Shown in pieces: positions 15,981 through 24,734 of a DNA stretch of 64,000 nucleotides. Source of the stretch: VRUE01 sp963698085 (GTDB lineage: Bacteria; Actinomycetota; Thermoleophilia; Solirubrobacterales; 70-9); contig OY969122.1 in NCBI GenBank assembly GCA_963698085.1, positions 868,001 through 932,000 on the forward strand, in the 5' to 3' direction. Every line of letters starts with the position of its first letter. Position 1 is the stretch's first letter. The notes beneath the pieces are model-generated. The model worked only from the letters and a program-made list of their open reading frames with translations, was not told the origin of the DNA and ran no database searches. Position numbers and translations under genes: made by a program.

Positions 15981-16577
15981 ATGAAGCTGCTCGCCTTCAG
16001 CGACCTGCACCGCGACCTGGGCCAGGCGGCGACTCTGGTCGAGATGGCGGCAGAGGCGGATGTCGTGATCGGTGCCGGCGACTTCGCCTCGGTCCACAAG
16101 GGCCTCGAGGAGACGATCGGCGCCCTAGCCTCGATCGAGACGCCGACGATCCTCGTCCCCGGCAATAACGAGACCGAGGACGCCCTGCGCGAAGCAGCAT
16201 CCGGCTGGGGTGCTGCCACCGTCCTGCACGGAGGCGGCACGACAGTCGACGGCGTCGAGTTCTTCGGCCTTGGCGCCGGCATCCCGATCACGCCCTGGGA
16301 CTGGAGCTTCGACCTCGACGACGATTCCGCGAGCGAGATGCTCGCGCCTTGCCCGGAGGGCGGCATCCTCGTCCTCCACTCACCCCCCCAGAACCATTGC
16401 GACACCAACGGCAGCGGCGACCACTTCGGCAGCCCAGCCCTGCTCGCGGCGATCGAGGAAAAGCAGCCCCACCTGGCCGTCTGCGGCCACATCCACGAGT
16501 CCTGGGGATGCCAGAGCCAGATTGGCCAGACGCCGGTCCACAACCTCGGCCCCACGGGCACCTGGCTCGAGGCCTAG
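15981..16577 (+). CDS. calcineurin-like metallophosphoesterase
   Basis: The 198-residue protein contains the five metal-binding blocks of the family: AFSDLHRD (Asp, His), GAGDFAS (Asp), VPGNNETED (Asn, with E where the common form has H), VLHSPP (His) and CGHIHESWG (His-x-His). The GNNE instead of GNHE variant is used by the YfcE/MJ0936-like and related clades. It probably hydrolyses phosphodiesters or phosphomonoesters in the cytoplasm. It ends 58 nt before the convergent protease. Confidence 0.85.
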   Translation: MKLLAFSDLHRDLGQAATLVEMAAEADVVIGAGDFASVHKGLEETIGALASIETPTILVPGNNETEDALREAASGWGAATVLHGGGTTVDGVEFFGLGAGIPITPWDWSFDLDDDSASEMLAPCPEGGILVLHSPPQNHCDTNGSGDHFGSPALLAAIEEKQPHLAVCGHIHESWGCQSQIGQTPVHNLGPTGTWLEA

Positions 16578-16635
16578 CCGCAACCCCCGTTCGGGCGCAC
16601 GAGGATCCCCGATCTCGAGCCGCCTTTCGGGGCGC

Positions 16636-17526
16636 TCAGCTCGAAGCGGCGACGGAGTAGAGGCTCTGTGCTTGGGACTCCAGGTGGGGGCCGAAGAGGA
16701 CGTTGCGCAGGCTGCTGTAGCCGTAGCTGGTCACCGAGGCCACAGCGCCCGTCGAGGTGACCCAGGGCCCGCCGCTGGAGCCGCCGGTCATGTCGCAGGA
16801 AGCCCCGAGCGTGCTCGGTGCCGCGGAGAGGTCGTCCAGCAGCCAGCTCGTCTCGCAGACGCGCAACCGCTGGCCGTTGAACTTCTTGGCCGCGGGGTAA
16901 CCGTAGATCCGGTAGGACTGGCTTCGCGGGGACCCGAAAGCGAGAGGCGCCTCGTTGACCGCGTCTGACAGGCTCTGACCCGAGCTGTTGACGCCGACCA
17001 CGGCTGCGCCGACGTCGACCCCCCACTCGCCGCTCGCCTGCCAGTCCGACGTGGTCAGCAGGGTCGACCCGGCGAATTTCCCGTACGGAGCGCTACCGTC
17101 GCGGTAGGCCGGCACGAAGAGGAAGTTCTTGTAGAAAGCGCCGGGACCTTCGTTCACGCAATGCCCGGCGGTCCAGACCACGCTCTCGTTGGCGCTGAGA
17201 ACCGCGGCTCCCGAGCAGACGTAGTTCACGCCGCTGTTGCTGGTGAAGAAGACCTTGCCGAAGGCGCTCGGGTAGGGCTGTGAGACTTCGCTGCTGACGC
17301 CCGCCGACGTGCCTCCGCCGCCTTTCTGCGGCTTCGCCGCCGGAAGCGGGCGCGAGTCGCGCTGGACGGGCAACGCACGGTTCATCCGCTCCGGGGTCCA
17401 GTAGCGAATCACCTGCTCGCGGGGCTCCTGGTTTACGTGGGCCACTGGGTAGGCGGCAGCTGACCCGGCCCACGACATGGCGGCGACAAGGATGATGGCA
17501 ACCAGTGGCAGCAGCGTTCGGCGCAT
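16636..17526 (-). CDS. secreted trypsin-like/V8-like serine protease
   Basis: A 296-residue exported protein with an N-terminal signal peptide (MRRTLLPLVAIILVAAMSWA, cut near AAAY) and a propeptide-like stretch rich in Pro/Lys/Gly up to about residue 75. Catalytic residues are visible: His in WTAGHCVNEG and Ser in MTGGSSGGPWV. An Asp in GVDVGAAVVG is the likely third member. The extra cysteines near GHC and CETSW...CDMTGG can form disulfides. It fits the glutamyl-endopeptidase/trypsin-like (PA clan) group. It starts divergently from the MFS-cNMP gene. Confidence 0.85.
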   Translation of the reverse strand: MRRTLLPLVAIILVAAMSWAGSAAAYPVAHVNQEPREQVIRYWTPERMNRALPVQRDSRPLPAAKPQKGGGGTSAGVSSEVSQPYPSAFGKVFFTSNSGVNYVCSGAAVLSANESVVWTAGHCVNEGPGAFYKNFLFVPAYRDGSAPYGKFAGSTLLTTSDWQASGEWGVDVGAAVVGVNSSGQSLSDAVNEAPLAFGSPRSQSYRIYGYPAAKKFNGQRLRVCETSWLLDDLSAAPSTLGASCDMTGGSSGGPWVTSTGAVASVTSYGYSSLRNVLFGPHLESQAQSLYSVAASS

Positions 17527-17651
17527 TTTTCTGAGGTCCTCTCGGGAAACTCGTCGGCTGGGCGGCGGCAGCATATCGGCGCTGGAGCGCAGCGGCAGCG
17601 CGATCTCGCGGCTCCTGACCAGAAAAGGAGACCAGGAGCTATCTTGCGGCG

Positions 17652-19331
17652 GTGATCTCGCGTGCCTGGACCGCTCTGAGGACCAGCGTGCGCGCCTTGG
17701 CGGTCGACTTCGAGAACCGGGACATGGGGTTGCTCGGAGTCTCGACTGCACTCACCTCGTTCGCGACCTGGTGTTTCACGATCGCGCTCGCCGTCTACGG
17801 TTTCGACGCGCACGGTGCCGCGGGCGTCGGCATCGTTGCGCTCGTCCGCTTCCTGCCGGCGGCGATCGTCTCGCCACTGGTTGGGCTGATGATCGACCGC
17901 TTCCCGAGGCGCTCGGTGATGCTGGGCAGCGCCGTCGCCGCAACGGCGGTGCTCGGCGCCACCGCCACGGCCGCCGCCCTTGACGCGCCAACCGTTGTCG
18001 TCTTCGTCTTCCCAGCCCTCTACGCGATCGCCTTCTGCGGATACGGTCCCGCCCATTCGGCGCTGACGCCGACCCTGGTCGAGACCCCGCAACAGCTCTC
18101 CGCCAGCAATGTCAGCCACAGCGTCATGGAAAACGTCGGCTTCCTGACGGCGGCTCTCGTCGCCGGCCTCCTCCTTGGCCCCACCTCTCCCGCCTTCGTG
18201 ATCGCTCTGGCGGCAGCAGCGACTTTGCTCGCCTCCCTCCTCGTCTATCGCGTCCACAAGGACCGCCGCCCGGAATACATCGTCGAAGAGGATGAAGTGG
18301 CCGGCGCCTTCCGCGAGGTCACCCGCGGCGCGCGGGCGCTCTTCTTCCACTCGGCCCTGCGGCTCTCCTCGGCGACGATGGTGCTGCTGTTCCTCTTCGA
18401 GGGGTTCATCGAGGTGATGGTCGTCGTGATGGCGCTAGAGATGCTGCACCTCGAGGAGGGGGCGGTCGGCTTCCTCAACGCCATGGGGGGGATCGGAGCG
18501 GTGCTCGGCGCGGTCGCGCTGTCGATGCTCTTCGACCGCGGCAGGCTCGTCCCTGCGATCGCCGGCGGCAGCCTGCTGATCGGCGCGGCGACGATATTCC
18601 CGGGCCTGTCCCCGCATACCGCGTCCGCTTACGCCGCGATGTTGGGCATCGGCATCGGCTTTGTCTTCGTCGAGGTGGCGACGAAGACCCTGATGCAGCG
18701 ACTGGGTTCCGATGAGACCTTTGGCCGGGTGATCGGGGCACTCGAGTCGGGTCGGCAGGCAGCGCTGGCGCTCGGCTCAATCGGCGCCGTGCTGCTGGTG
18801 GAACTCCTGCACCCGGAAGGGGCGCTGATCGCGATGGGGGCCCTGCTGCCGGTCCTCGTGACGATCTGGTGGGCACGCCTGCGCGCCCACGAGGTTGGCG
18901 CCCCGGTGGCCGAGGAGCACTACCGGTTGCTGCGCGGCAACTCGATCTTCGCGCCGCTGCCACTGGCCACCCTGGAGCGGCTCAGCCACGACCTGCAGTC
19001 GCTCGAGGTGCCGGCGGGGGAGGACGTGATCGTCCAGGGCGAGATCGGCGACCGCTTCTTCCTGATCGAGGAGGGGCAGGTCGAGGTCTTCGAAGACGGC
19101 GTCTTCCGCCGCAACGAGGGACCGGGGGAATCCTTCGGCGAGATCGCGCTGCTCCACGACGTCCGGCGCACGGCGACCGTCCGCGCGACGGAGGACACCC
19201 GCCTGCTGGCACTCGACCGCGACCAGTTCCTGCTCGCGGTGACCGGGCACCGCCGCAGCCACCAGCTGGCGCACAAGGTCGTCGACGAGCGTTGGCCCGG
19301 CGAGAGCTCGGCCGTGGCGGTTCCGGATTGA
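17652..19331 (+). CDS. MFS transporter fused to a cyclic-nucleotide-binding domain
   Basis: The 559-residue protein has a 12-helix MFS core (residues about 20-410; VSPLVGLMIDRFPRRSVM is the loop 2-3 motif) followed by a cyclic-nucleotide-binding domain. In the latter, GEIGDRFFLIEEGQVEVFE and GPGESFGEIALLHDVRRTATVRA form the phosphate-binding cassette, with the expected Glu and Arg (E in GEIALL, R in RRTATV). The GTG start follows a weak Shine-Dalgarno. It overlaps the next gene, an adenylate cyclase, so transport is probably gated by locally made cAMP. The cargo is unknown; the core resembles drug/macrolide exporters. Confidence 0.88.
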   Translation: MISRAWTALRTSVRALAVDFENRDMGLLGVSTALTSFATWCFTIALAVYGFDAHGAAGVGIVALVRFLPAAIVSPLVGLMIDRFPRRSVMLGSAVAATAVLGATATAAALDAPTVVVFVFPALYAIAFCGYGPAHSALTPTLVETPQQLSASNVSHSVMENVGFLTAALVAGLLLGPTSPAFVIALAAAATLLASLLVYRVHKDRRPEYIVEEDEVAGAFREVTRGARALFFHSALRLSSATMVLLFLFEGFIEVMVVVMALEMLHLEEGAVGFLNAMGGIGAVLGAVALSMLFDRGRLVPAIAGGSLLIGAATIFPGLSPHTASAYAAMLGIGIGFVFVEVATKTLMQRLGSDETFGRVIGALESGRQAALALGSIGAVLLVELLHPEGALIAMGALLPVLVTIWWARLRAHEVGAPVAEEHYRLLRGNSIFAPLPLATLERLSHDLQSLEVPAGEDVIVQGEIGDRFFLIEEGQVEVFEDGVFRRNEGPGESFGEIALLHDVRRTATVRATEDTRLLALDRDQFLLAVTGHRRSHQLAHKVVDERWPGESSAVAVPD

Positions 19332-21175
19332 CCGCGCCGCGGAGGCTGCGGCGGCGACGCGAACTCGCGATCCTCTGCGTCGTCATCGCGGCCGCGGCGA
19401 TCGCGCTCGTGGCCTACGCAACCCACCTGATGCGTAGCCTCGAGTTGCAGAGCGTCGACGCCCGCTTCTCGATCCGGGGCACGCAGGAACAGCCGGACGA
19501 CGTCGCGGTCGTCGCGGTCGACGACCGCACCTTCAGCGACCTCGGGGTCCAGTGGCCTTTTCCGCGCTCCCTGCACGCGCGGGTGATCGACCGGCTGCGG
19601 GAAGCGGGGGCGAAGGTGATCGCCGTCGACGTCCAGTTCACGGAGAAAACCAAGCCACGGCAGGACTCGGCCCTGATCGAAGCCGTGGCCCGGGCGGGCG
19701 GCGTGGTCCTCTCGACCACCGAAGCCGACCGCAACGGCCGCAGCCGGATCTTTGGCGGCGAAGGAGTCGTGCGGGAAGTCGGTGCCCGGGCGGCAAACAC
19801 CGTGGTCATCCCGGAACCGGGTGGAAAGATCCGCAAAGTCCATTACGAGATCGACGGCCTCGTCAACTTCGCGATCGCGATCGCCGAGGCCGCCACCGGA
19901 GAGAGGATCGAGCCGGGCGAGATGGAAGGGGACGGTGAGGCCTGGATCGACTACCGCGGCCCCCCCGGCACGATCGCCAACTACTCCTACTCACGGGTGC
20001 TGCGCCGACAGGTGCCCGACTCCGCCTTTCGCGGCAAGAGCGTGATCGTCGGCGCGACGGCACCATCGCTGCAGGACGTGCACGCAACCTCGACGACGGC
20101 AGACGAGCTGATGTCGGGCCCAGAAATCCAGGCCAACGCCGCCTGGACCGCCGCGCACGGCTTCCCGCTCGCTTCGTCGCACCCTGTGATCGACCTGCTC
20201 CTGATCCTGCTGATGGCGGCGGCACCGGCCGCCGCGACGCTGCGGATGAGGGCGCTGCCGGCGCTCCTCGCCGCCCTCGCCCTGGGTCTCCTTTACGCGG
20301 TCGCCGCGAAGCTCGCTTTCGACAGCGGCACCGTCCTGCCGGTGGTCTACCCGCTGTCGGCGCTGCTGCTCTCGGCTCTCGGCGCACTTGCCGTCAACTA
20401 CGTGATCAACGCCTTCGAGCGCCAGCGGGTGCACGACACCTTCGCTCGTTTCGTCCCAGCTGCCGTGGTCAGCGAAGTGCTCGCCCGCACCGACGACGAC
20501 CTGCGCTTGGGCGGTGAAAGGCGCGAGACGACGGTGCTCTTCAGCGACCTCCGCGGCTTCACCAGCTACTCGGAGCAGCTGTCGCCGGACTCGGTGATCG
20601 AGGTCCTCAACCGCTACCTGGGCGAGATGAGCGACGCGATCATGGACCACGGCGGCACCCTCGTCGCCTACATGGGCGACGGAATCATGGCCGTCTTTGG
20701 CGCGCCGCTGGAGCAGCCCGACCACGCCGACCGCGCCGTCGCCGCGGCCCGCGAGATGCTCGACGTACGGCTGCCGTTGTTCAACGGATGGATGGAGGCA
20801 GCTGGGATGGGCCGCGGCTTCGACATGGGGGTCGGGCTCAACACCGGCACGGTAATGACCGGACAGGTGGGCTCCGAACGGCGCGTCGAGTACACCGCGA
20901 TCGGCGATACCACCAACACCGCCTCCCGGCTTGAGGGCATGACCAAGGGCACGGGCCATCAGGTCTTCATCGCCGACTCGACGCGGCGGGCGCTGCGCCA
21001 AGAGATCCCGGACCTCGAGCTGGTCGGCGAGTACGACGTGCGCGGGCGCACCGAGGCGATCACCGTTTGGACGCTGCCGACCCGCCGAGAGATGGAGTCA
21101 GGCGACGACCAGCAGGGCGGTCCCGAACAGAAACAGAACGTGGAAGGCCTGGTCGACCGCCACCCGCAGACCTGA
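19328..21175 (+). CDS. CHASE2-domain class III adenylate/guanylate cyclase
   Basis: A 615-residue membrane enzyme making cAMP (or cGMP). It has an N-terminal transmembrane helix (about 15-32), an extracytoplasmic CHASE2 sensor (about 40-270), three closely spaced helices (about 280-365) and a cytoplasmic catalytic domain. Metal-binding aspartates lie in LFSDLRGFTSYSEQL and AYMGDGIMAVFGAP, and the transition-state Asn/Arg in IGDTTNTASRLE, so the site looks complete. It starts at a TTG inside the upstream stop (TTGA), tying it to the transporter with the cyclic-nucleotide-binding domain. The ligand of CHASE2 is unknown. The 3' end overlaps the convergent DUF3307 gene by 78 bp. Confidence 0.9.
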   Translation: MTAPRRLRRRRELAILCVVIAAAAIALVAYATHLMRSLELQSVDARFSIRGTQEQPDDVAVVAVDDRTFSDLGVQWPFPRSLHARVIDRLREAGAKVIAVDVQFTEKTKPRQDSALIEAVARAGGVVLSTTEADRNGRSRIFGGEGVVREVGARAANTVVIPEPGGKIRKVHYEIDGLVNFAIAIAEAATGERIEPGEMEGDGEAWIDYRGPPGTIANYSYSRVLRRQVPDSAFRGKSVIVGATAPSLQDVHATSTTADELMSGPEIQANAAWTAAHGFPLASSHPVIDLLLILLMAAAPAAATLRMRALPALLAALALGLLYAVAAKLAFDSGTVLPVVYPLSALLLSALGALAVNYVINAFERQRVHDTFARFVPAAVVSEVLARTDDDLRLGGERRETTVLFSDLRGFTSYSEQLSPDSVIEVLNRYLGEMSDAIMDHGGTLVAYMGDGIMAVFGAPLEQPDHADRAVAAAREMLDVRLPLFNGWMEAAGMGRGFDMGVGLNTGTVMTGQVGSERRVEYTAIGDTTNTASRLEGMTKGTGHQVFIADSTRRALRQEIPDLELVGEYDVRGRTEAITVWTLPTRREMESGDDQQGGPEQKQNVEGLVDRHPQT

Positions 21176-21490
21176 GGAGGTCTCCGCGAGGCCCTTGACG
21201 CGGGCCATGTAGGCGTCGAGCAGTCGGCGGTCGTCCTGGATCAGGTGGGGGATCGCGATCACGGTGGCGATCACCACCGCCCAGAGCGCGTCCGTTTCGA
21301 TCCCGATCCAGACCAGCGCCGGAAGGAAGGCGACCATGTAGGTGAGGATGTGCATGCCCAGCGCCCGCCTATGGACTGGATCCCGCCCGAGGCCACCCGC
21401 CTTGTTGCGAGCCTGCCAGTCGGTTTGCAAGAGGAAGTCGCCGACGAGATGGGAGACGACGAGAACGACGAAGACCTCCACCCAGCTCAA
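21098..21490 (-). CDS. DUF3307-like membrane protein
   Basis: About 130 residues with three to four hydrophobic segments. The start VVSHLVGDFLLQTDWQARNK is the typical opening of DUF3307 proteins, and a C-terminal helix AFHVLFLFGTALLVVA follows. The start is uncertain: I use a TTG at 21490, but a GTG at 21481 would give a protein beginning VEVFVVLVV. The last 78 bp overlap the cyclase gene end on the other strand. Function unknown. Confidence 0.6.
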   Translation of the reverse strand: MSWVEVFVVLVVSHLVGDFLLQTDWQARNKAGGLGRDPVHRRALGMHILTYMVAFLPALVWIGIETDALWAVVIATVIAIPHLIQDDRRLLDAYMARVKGLAETSSGLRVAVDQAFHVLFLFGTALLVVA

Positions 21491-21562
21491 TGCCGCTGTC
21501 CCGCAATCGCACTCATACCCGCAGGCTATGCGACGGGGCGGGCGGTTGGCCAACTGGACAAA

Positions 21563-21612
21563 TAGGCACAAAGAAGCTTATGCCTAAAGTCTCGTCGTGC
21601 TTCAGCCGACTA
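21563..21612 (+). promoter_or_regulatory. sigma-28/WhiG-like promoter with overlapping inverted repeat
   Basis: TAAA (21585-21588), 16 nt, then GCCGACTA (21605-21612) closely matches the flagellar/WhiG sigma factor consensus (TAAA-N15/16-GCCGATAA). The predicted start of transcription falls about 10 nt before the ATG of the Ig/FecR-like protein gene. A 6-bp inverted repeat, TAGGCA (21563-21568) and TGCCTA (21581-21586), overlaps the -35 element and could be an operator. Confidence 0.45.
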
Positions 21613-21631
21613 GATAAGGTTCCCAAACCTA

Positions 21632-23086
21632 ATGTTCCGTAAACCTGCCCTGGCCACGTTGGCCGCGATGGTCATCCTCCTCGCGCTTCCCGCTGAAGCC
21701 TCGGCGTCGGTCACGAACACGCGGATCACCTCCGGTCCAACCGGGACCGTGGCCACCGACTCGGTCACCTTCACCTTCACTTCGCCGCTGGACGGCGGCT
21801 TTCAGTGCCGGCTCGACTCGCATGACTGGCGCGATTGGAACTTCTGCACATCGCCGCGTTCGTACTCGTCGCTGGCAAACGGCCCGCACCGCTTCGAAGT
21901 CCGCGCGCTGAACAGCCACGGCCATCCCGATCCGACGCCGGCGGTAGCGACCTTCACTGTCCAAGTCGACGCCGAGCCACCGGAGACGACGATCGTCACG
22001 GGACCCGGTGGCACGATTGCGACCGGCGCGGCGATCTTCAGCTTCGAATCAACGGAGCCGGGCAACTTCGAGTGCCGGCTCGACTCGGGCGAGGAATCTG
22101 CTTGGGAGCCTTGCGCCTCCCCGCAGCTCTACTCCCCGCTCGCCGACGGCCCCCACGCATTCGAGGTGCGGGCAAGCGACGAAGTCGGCAACACCGATCC
22201 GACGCCGGCGATCGCGACCTTCGCGGTCGACACGACGGCGCCCGAAACGACGATCGCCTCGGCCCCCAGCGGGACGATTGAAACCGCCTCGGCGAGCTTC
22301 GCGTTCGCCACGACGGAGGCCGGCAGCTTCGAGTGCCGGCTCGACTCGAGCGATCCCAGCACCTGGGGCAAGTGCTCCTCGCCGCAGTCCTACTCGTCCC
22401 TGGCCGACGGCTCTCATGGCTTCGAAGTGCGTGCCTCCGATCAGCTCGGCAACACCGATCCAACGCCCGCCGTCGCCACCTTCGCCGTCTACACCGGCCC
22501 GCCCAAACCCGTTGCCGGGCAGACGCTCAACCTCGAAGCGGTGGAAGGGAACGTCCAGCTGCAATGCCCCGGAGAAGACTCATACTCCCGGCTGGTCGGC
22601 TTCAGACAGGTCCCGGTTGGTTGCCTGATCAACACCCGCCACGGCGTGGTCGACCTGACGGCGTCCAAGGGCTCCTCGGGAGAGCTCCAGGGCGCCGACT
22701 TCTGGGGTGGCGTCTTTATCGCCACCCAGGACGAAGGCGACAGCGAGGAGGTCGAGCTGAAGCTCGCCGGCCGGCGGATGTGCGAGCGGAGGAGCTCGGC
22801 AAAAAAACCAGTGGCGACGTCTAGCCGCAGGGGCGGCGGCGGTCGCAGGGTGTGGGGAAGCGGCAAGGGCAACTACTCGACCAGCGGCAACTACGGCTCG
22901 GCCACGGTGCGAGGAACCACCTGGCTCGTCGTCGACCGCTGCGACGCCTCGACGCTGATCAAGGTCGCCGAGGGGACCGTGTCGATCCGGGACTTCGTCA
23001 AGGACAAATCGCTGACCCTGAAGGCCGGCCAACAGTACATCGCCAAAGCCTCGATCCCGCGACTCGACCCCGACGCCCTGCCTTGA
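21632..23086 (+). CDS. secreted protein with three Ig-like repeats and a FecR-like domain
   Basis: A 484-residue exported protein with a signal peptide ending near AEASAS. Three repeats of about 90 residues follow; each contains a variant of CRLDS, a second cysteine, YSSLADGPHRFEVRA and DPTPAVATF. Each repeat probably holds one disulfide (the two cysteines). After residue 290 comes a FecR-like beta domain (GTTWLVVDRCDASTLIKVAE, then GTVSIRDFVKDKSLTLKAGQ). The family appears in Solirubrobacter-type genomes in surface proteins. Likely an adhesive or wall-associated protein. It may be under a sigma-28-like promoter, and it overlaps the next secreted gene (TTGA). Confidence 0.75.
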   Translation: MFRKPALATLAAMVILLALPAEASASVTNTRITSGPTGTVATDSVTFTFTSPLDGGFQCRLDSHDWRDWNFCTSPRSYSSLANGPHRFEVRALNSHGHPDPTPAVATFTVQVDAEPPETTIVTGPGGTIATGAAIFSFESTEPGNFECRLDSGEESAWEPCASPQLYSPLADGPHAFEVRASDEVGNTDPTPAIATFAVDTTAPETTIASAPSGTIETASASFAFATTEAGSFECRLDSSDPSTWGKCSSPQSYSSLADGSHGFEVRASDQLGNTDPTPAVATFAVYTGPPKPVAGQTLNLEAVEGNVQLQCPGEDSYSRLVGFRQVPVGCLINTRHGVVDLTASKGSSGELQGADFWGGVFIATQDEGDSEEVELKLAGRRMCERRSSAKKPVATSSRRGGGGRRVWGSGKGNYSTSGNYGSATVRGTTWLVVDRCDASTLIKVAEGTVSIRDFVKDKSLTLKAGQQYIAKASIPRLDPDALP

Positions 23087-23409
23087 GCCGCCGCGCCGGA
23101 CTCCTGCTTGCCGGCGCGGCCCTGCTCCTCTTGACCGTCCCGACGGCAAACGCGGGGGAGAAGCTCACCATCCCCGCGGCCCGCGAGCGGGCCGCCGCCT
23201 TTGCCGCCAACACCTGTGCTCACGACGACAGCTGCGCCCGCTCCGGAGTCCAGAACTGCCGGCGCCTGAGCGACCGCATCGTCCTCTGCCGCATCTTCGA
23301 TCACCGCAAGACTGAGGAGCAGGGCAACTTCGTATGCACGCGGCTCGTCCGCTTGGCGCTGCAACCGCCCAGCGTTCGCGTCACGGGTGTCGGCGACTGG
23401 GGCTGCTGA
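23083..23409 (+). CDS. small secreted cysteine-containing protein
   Basis: The 108-residue product starts at a TTG within the stop of the preceding gene. A signal peptide is clear (LSRRAGLLLAGAALLLLTVP, cut near ANA). The mature part has six cysteines (for example NTCAHDDSCARSGVQNC and the final WGC), so disulfides are expected outside the cell. Coupling to the Ig/FecR-like gene suggests the two proteins act together at the cell surface. No named family. Confidence 0.65.
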   Translation: MSRRAGLLLAGAALLLLTVPTANAGEKLTIPAARERAAAFAANTCAHDDSCARSGVQNCRRLSDRIVLCRIFDHRKTEEQGNFVCTRLVRLALQPPSVRVTGVGDWGC

Positions 23410-23513
23410 GAGCAGACCCGTCCACATCGACAGCCGTACAGACCCACCTTGCCCAGGGTCGTTTTGGACGCTCCCCAGAACGCCGAAAACCAGCCTCACA
23501 AGCGGGTTTCACC

Positions 23514-23562
23514 GAACGCGCCCGACAGGATTCGAACCTGTGACCTTCGGTTTCGTAGACCG
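23514..23562. repeat. left attachment site (49-nt copy of the tRNA-Arg 3' half)
   Basis: All 49 nt are identical to 38589-38637, covering the tRNA from its discriminator base through the T arm to the anticodon loop. The D arm and 5' acceptor strand are missing, so this is not a working tRNA gene. It marks the outer left junction of the island pair; the chromosome resumes at once with the secreted protein gene. Confidence 0.9.
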
Positions 23563-23672
23563 CTGGGTCGGCGCTTGCTAGAGCCGCTTGCAGCGATTCT
23601 GGAACCGATATGAGACCCGACTCGCGCGCCCGTTTGGCCGAAGGTCGGGGGTCGCAGGACAAAAGACAGCGG

Positions 23673-23915
23673 TCAGGCGCCAGCCAGATAGGGCGAAGCC
23701 GCCTCCGTGTAGTCGAAGTAATGGGCGTGAGTTCGCCTGATCGTCTCTATTGAGTCAGCCCCAACAAGGACGATCTCGAAGTCATCTTGCCCTTGATAAT
23801 CGCGCTCCAGGGCAGCGTAGGCGGTAGCTGCCTCCTCGCCATCTTCAAAATCTCGCTGGCTGATGAGGCGCTGTGCCTTGAGATCGTAAACGAGCAGGAA
23901 ATGCTGTAGGGCCAT
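23673..23915 (-). CDS. 80-aa protein downstream of the RelA/SpoT-domain gene (candidate antitoxin)
   Basis: A small acidic alpha/beta protein: two beta strands at the N-terminus (MALQHFLLVYDLKAQRLISQ), a helix (GEEAATAYAALERDY), a strand (FEIVLVGADS) and a C-terminal helix with RRTHAHYF. It begins 9 nt after the stop of the RelA/SpoT-domain gene, so the two share a message. I do not recognise the family. By position and size it could be the antitoxin or a regulatory partner of the alarmone-synthetase-like protein, but the sequence itself does not show this. Confidence 0.6.
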   Translation of the reverse strand: MALQHFLLVYDLKAQRLISQRDFEDGEEAATAYAALERDYQGQDDFEIVLVGADSIETIRRTHAHYFDYTEAASPYLAGA

Positions 23916-23924
23916 GTCAACAGC

Positions 23925-24632
23925 CTAGCGAGCCTCGAAATGATGGTCCACACGAGCTTTGAAGCGATTTAGAACCTGCATGAAATTGTCGTCGGGGGTC
24001 TGCCCCGCCTCGTCCGCCGATATCGCCCAAGCCACCAACTCCAGATAGGTCAATAGCTCTGGGGGACCCTCCCCGTCCTTAAGCGGAAAGCGCGTTCTAG
24101 CAGCAAGCCGCTCGACCGCCTCGGCCCATTCGTGCTGTCCGGGCGTCCTGAGTTGAATCTCCACCGGAAGGTCGTCACGCCGAACGACGACGTGGACGGC
24201 TCGATATCCGGTCGGCTTTGGAGCTTCCACGTAGTCATCGATGCCCACGATGTCCCAGTTGCGACGAATCCGCCGCAGCGCGCCAGCTATCTCAGAGGCA
24301 CCGCCGGGAAGAATCGCGCGACAGCCTGCGATGTCCTCCATTTGGGTCAGCCGCATCGATCCAAAGCGCGAGAGCTTGTGAAGGATCTGGGGCGTCCGCT
24401 TGAGCCGCTGCCCAACGACGACTTCGCTGGACTCGCGCTCAACAAATTGTCGAAGTCCGACGGTGACCTTCTTGAGCGGACTTTGGAAGTCGGCTCGATA
24501 CTCGCCGAGGATCAAAGCTGCGGTGCCGAGCTCGTTCTCGTCGAACTCGGCTTCCTCCTCGCTATCGGCCGGCGTTCGCCACCAATCGCGCAAAAACGCT
24601 CCGGCGCGGTCAACCTGAGTTCGAGACGGCAT
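23925..24632 (-). CDS. stand-alone RelA/SpoT nucleotidyltransferase-domain protein (toxSAS candidate)
   Basis: The 235-residue protein consists of a RelA/SpoT synthetase domain with helical flanks and no hydrolase, TGS or ACT domain. Conserved pieces: RLKRTPQILHKLSRFGSMRL (ATP-binding basic helix), MEDIAGCRAIL, the G-loop KPTGYRAVHVVV with the stacking Tyr, and PVEIQLRTPGQHEWAE with the catalytic Glu. Such single-domain enzymes either make (p)ppGpp or act as toxSAS toxins that pyrophosphorylate tRNA 3' ends or make (pp)pApp. Being in a mobile island between a Phd-like gene and an 80-aa protein favours a toxin/defence role. The exact product cannot be read. Confidence 0.8.
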   Translation of the reverse strand: MPSRTQVDRAGAFLRDWWRTPADSEEEAEFDENELGTAALILGEYRADFQSPLKKVTVGLRQFVERESSEVVVGQRLKRTPQILHKLSRFGSMRLTQMEDIAGCRAILPGGASEIAGALRRIRRNWDIVGIDDYVEAPKPTGYRAVHVVVRRDDLPVEIQLRTPGQHEWAEAVERLAARTRFPLKDGEGPPELLTYLELVAWAISADEAGQTPDDNFMQVLNRFKARVDHHFEAR

Positions 24633-24734
24633 CGCCCGTGAAACTAATGCAGGGACAGTTCTGGCAGTTCCGCGCTCGCAACTGGCCTGTACAACATGAC
24701 GAGGCCGAAGCGCCGCGGCTTTCCCGGGAGGATC

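Noticed and set aside
21541..21631. A cyclic-di-GMP-type riboswitch before the Ig/FecR-like gene
   Set aside because: A GGCACAAAG stretch recalls part of that motif, but the second conserved stem and tetraloop receptor are absent and the space to the predicted start is too short.
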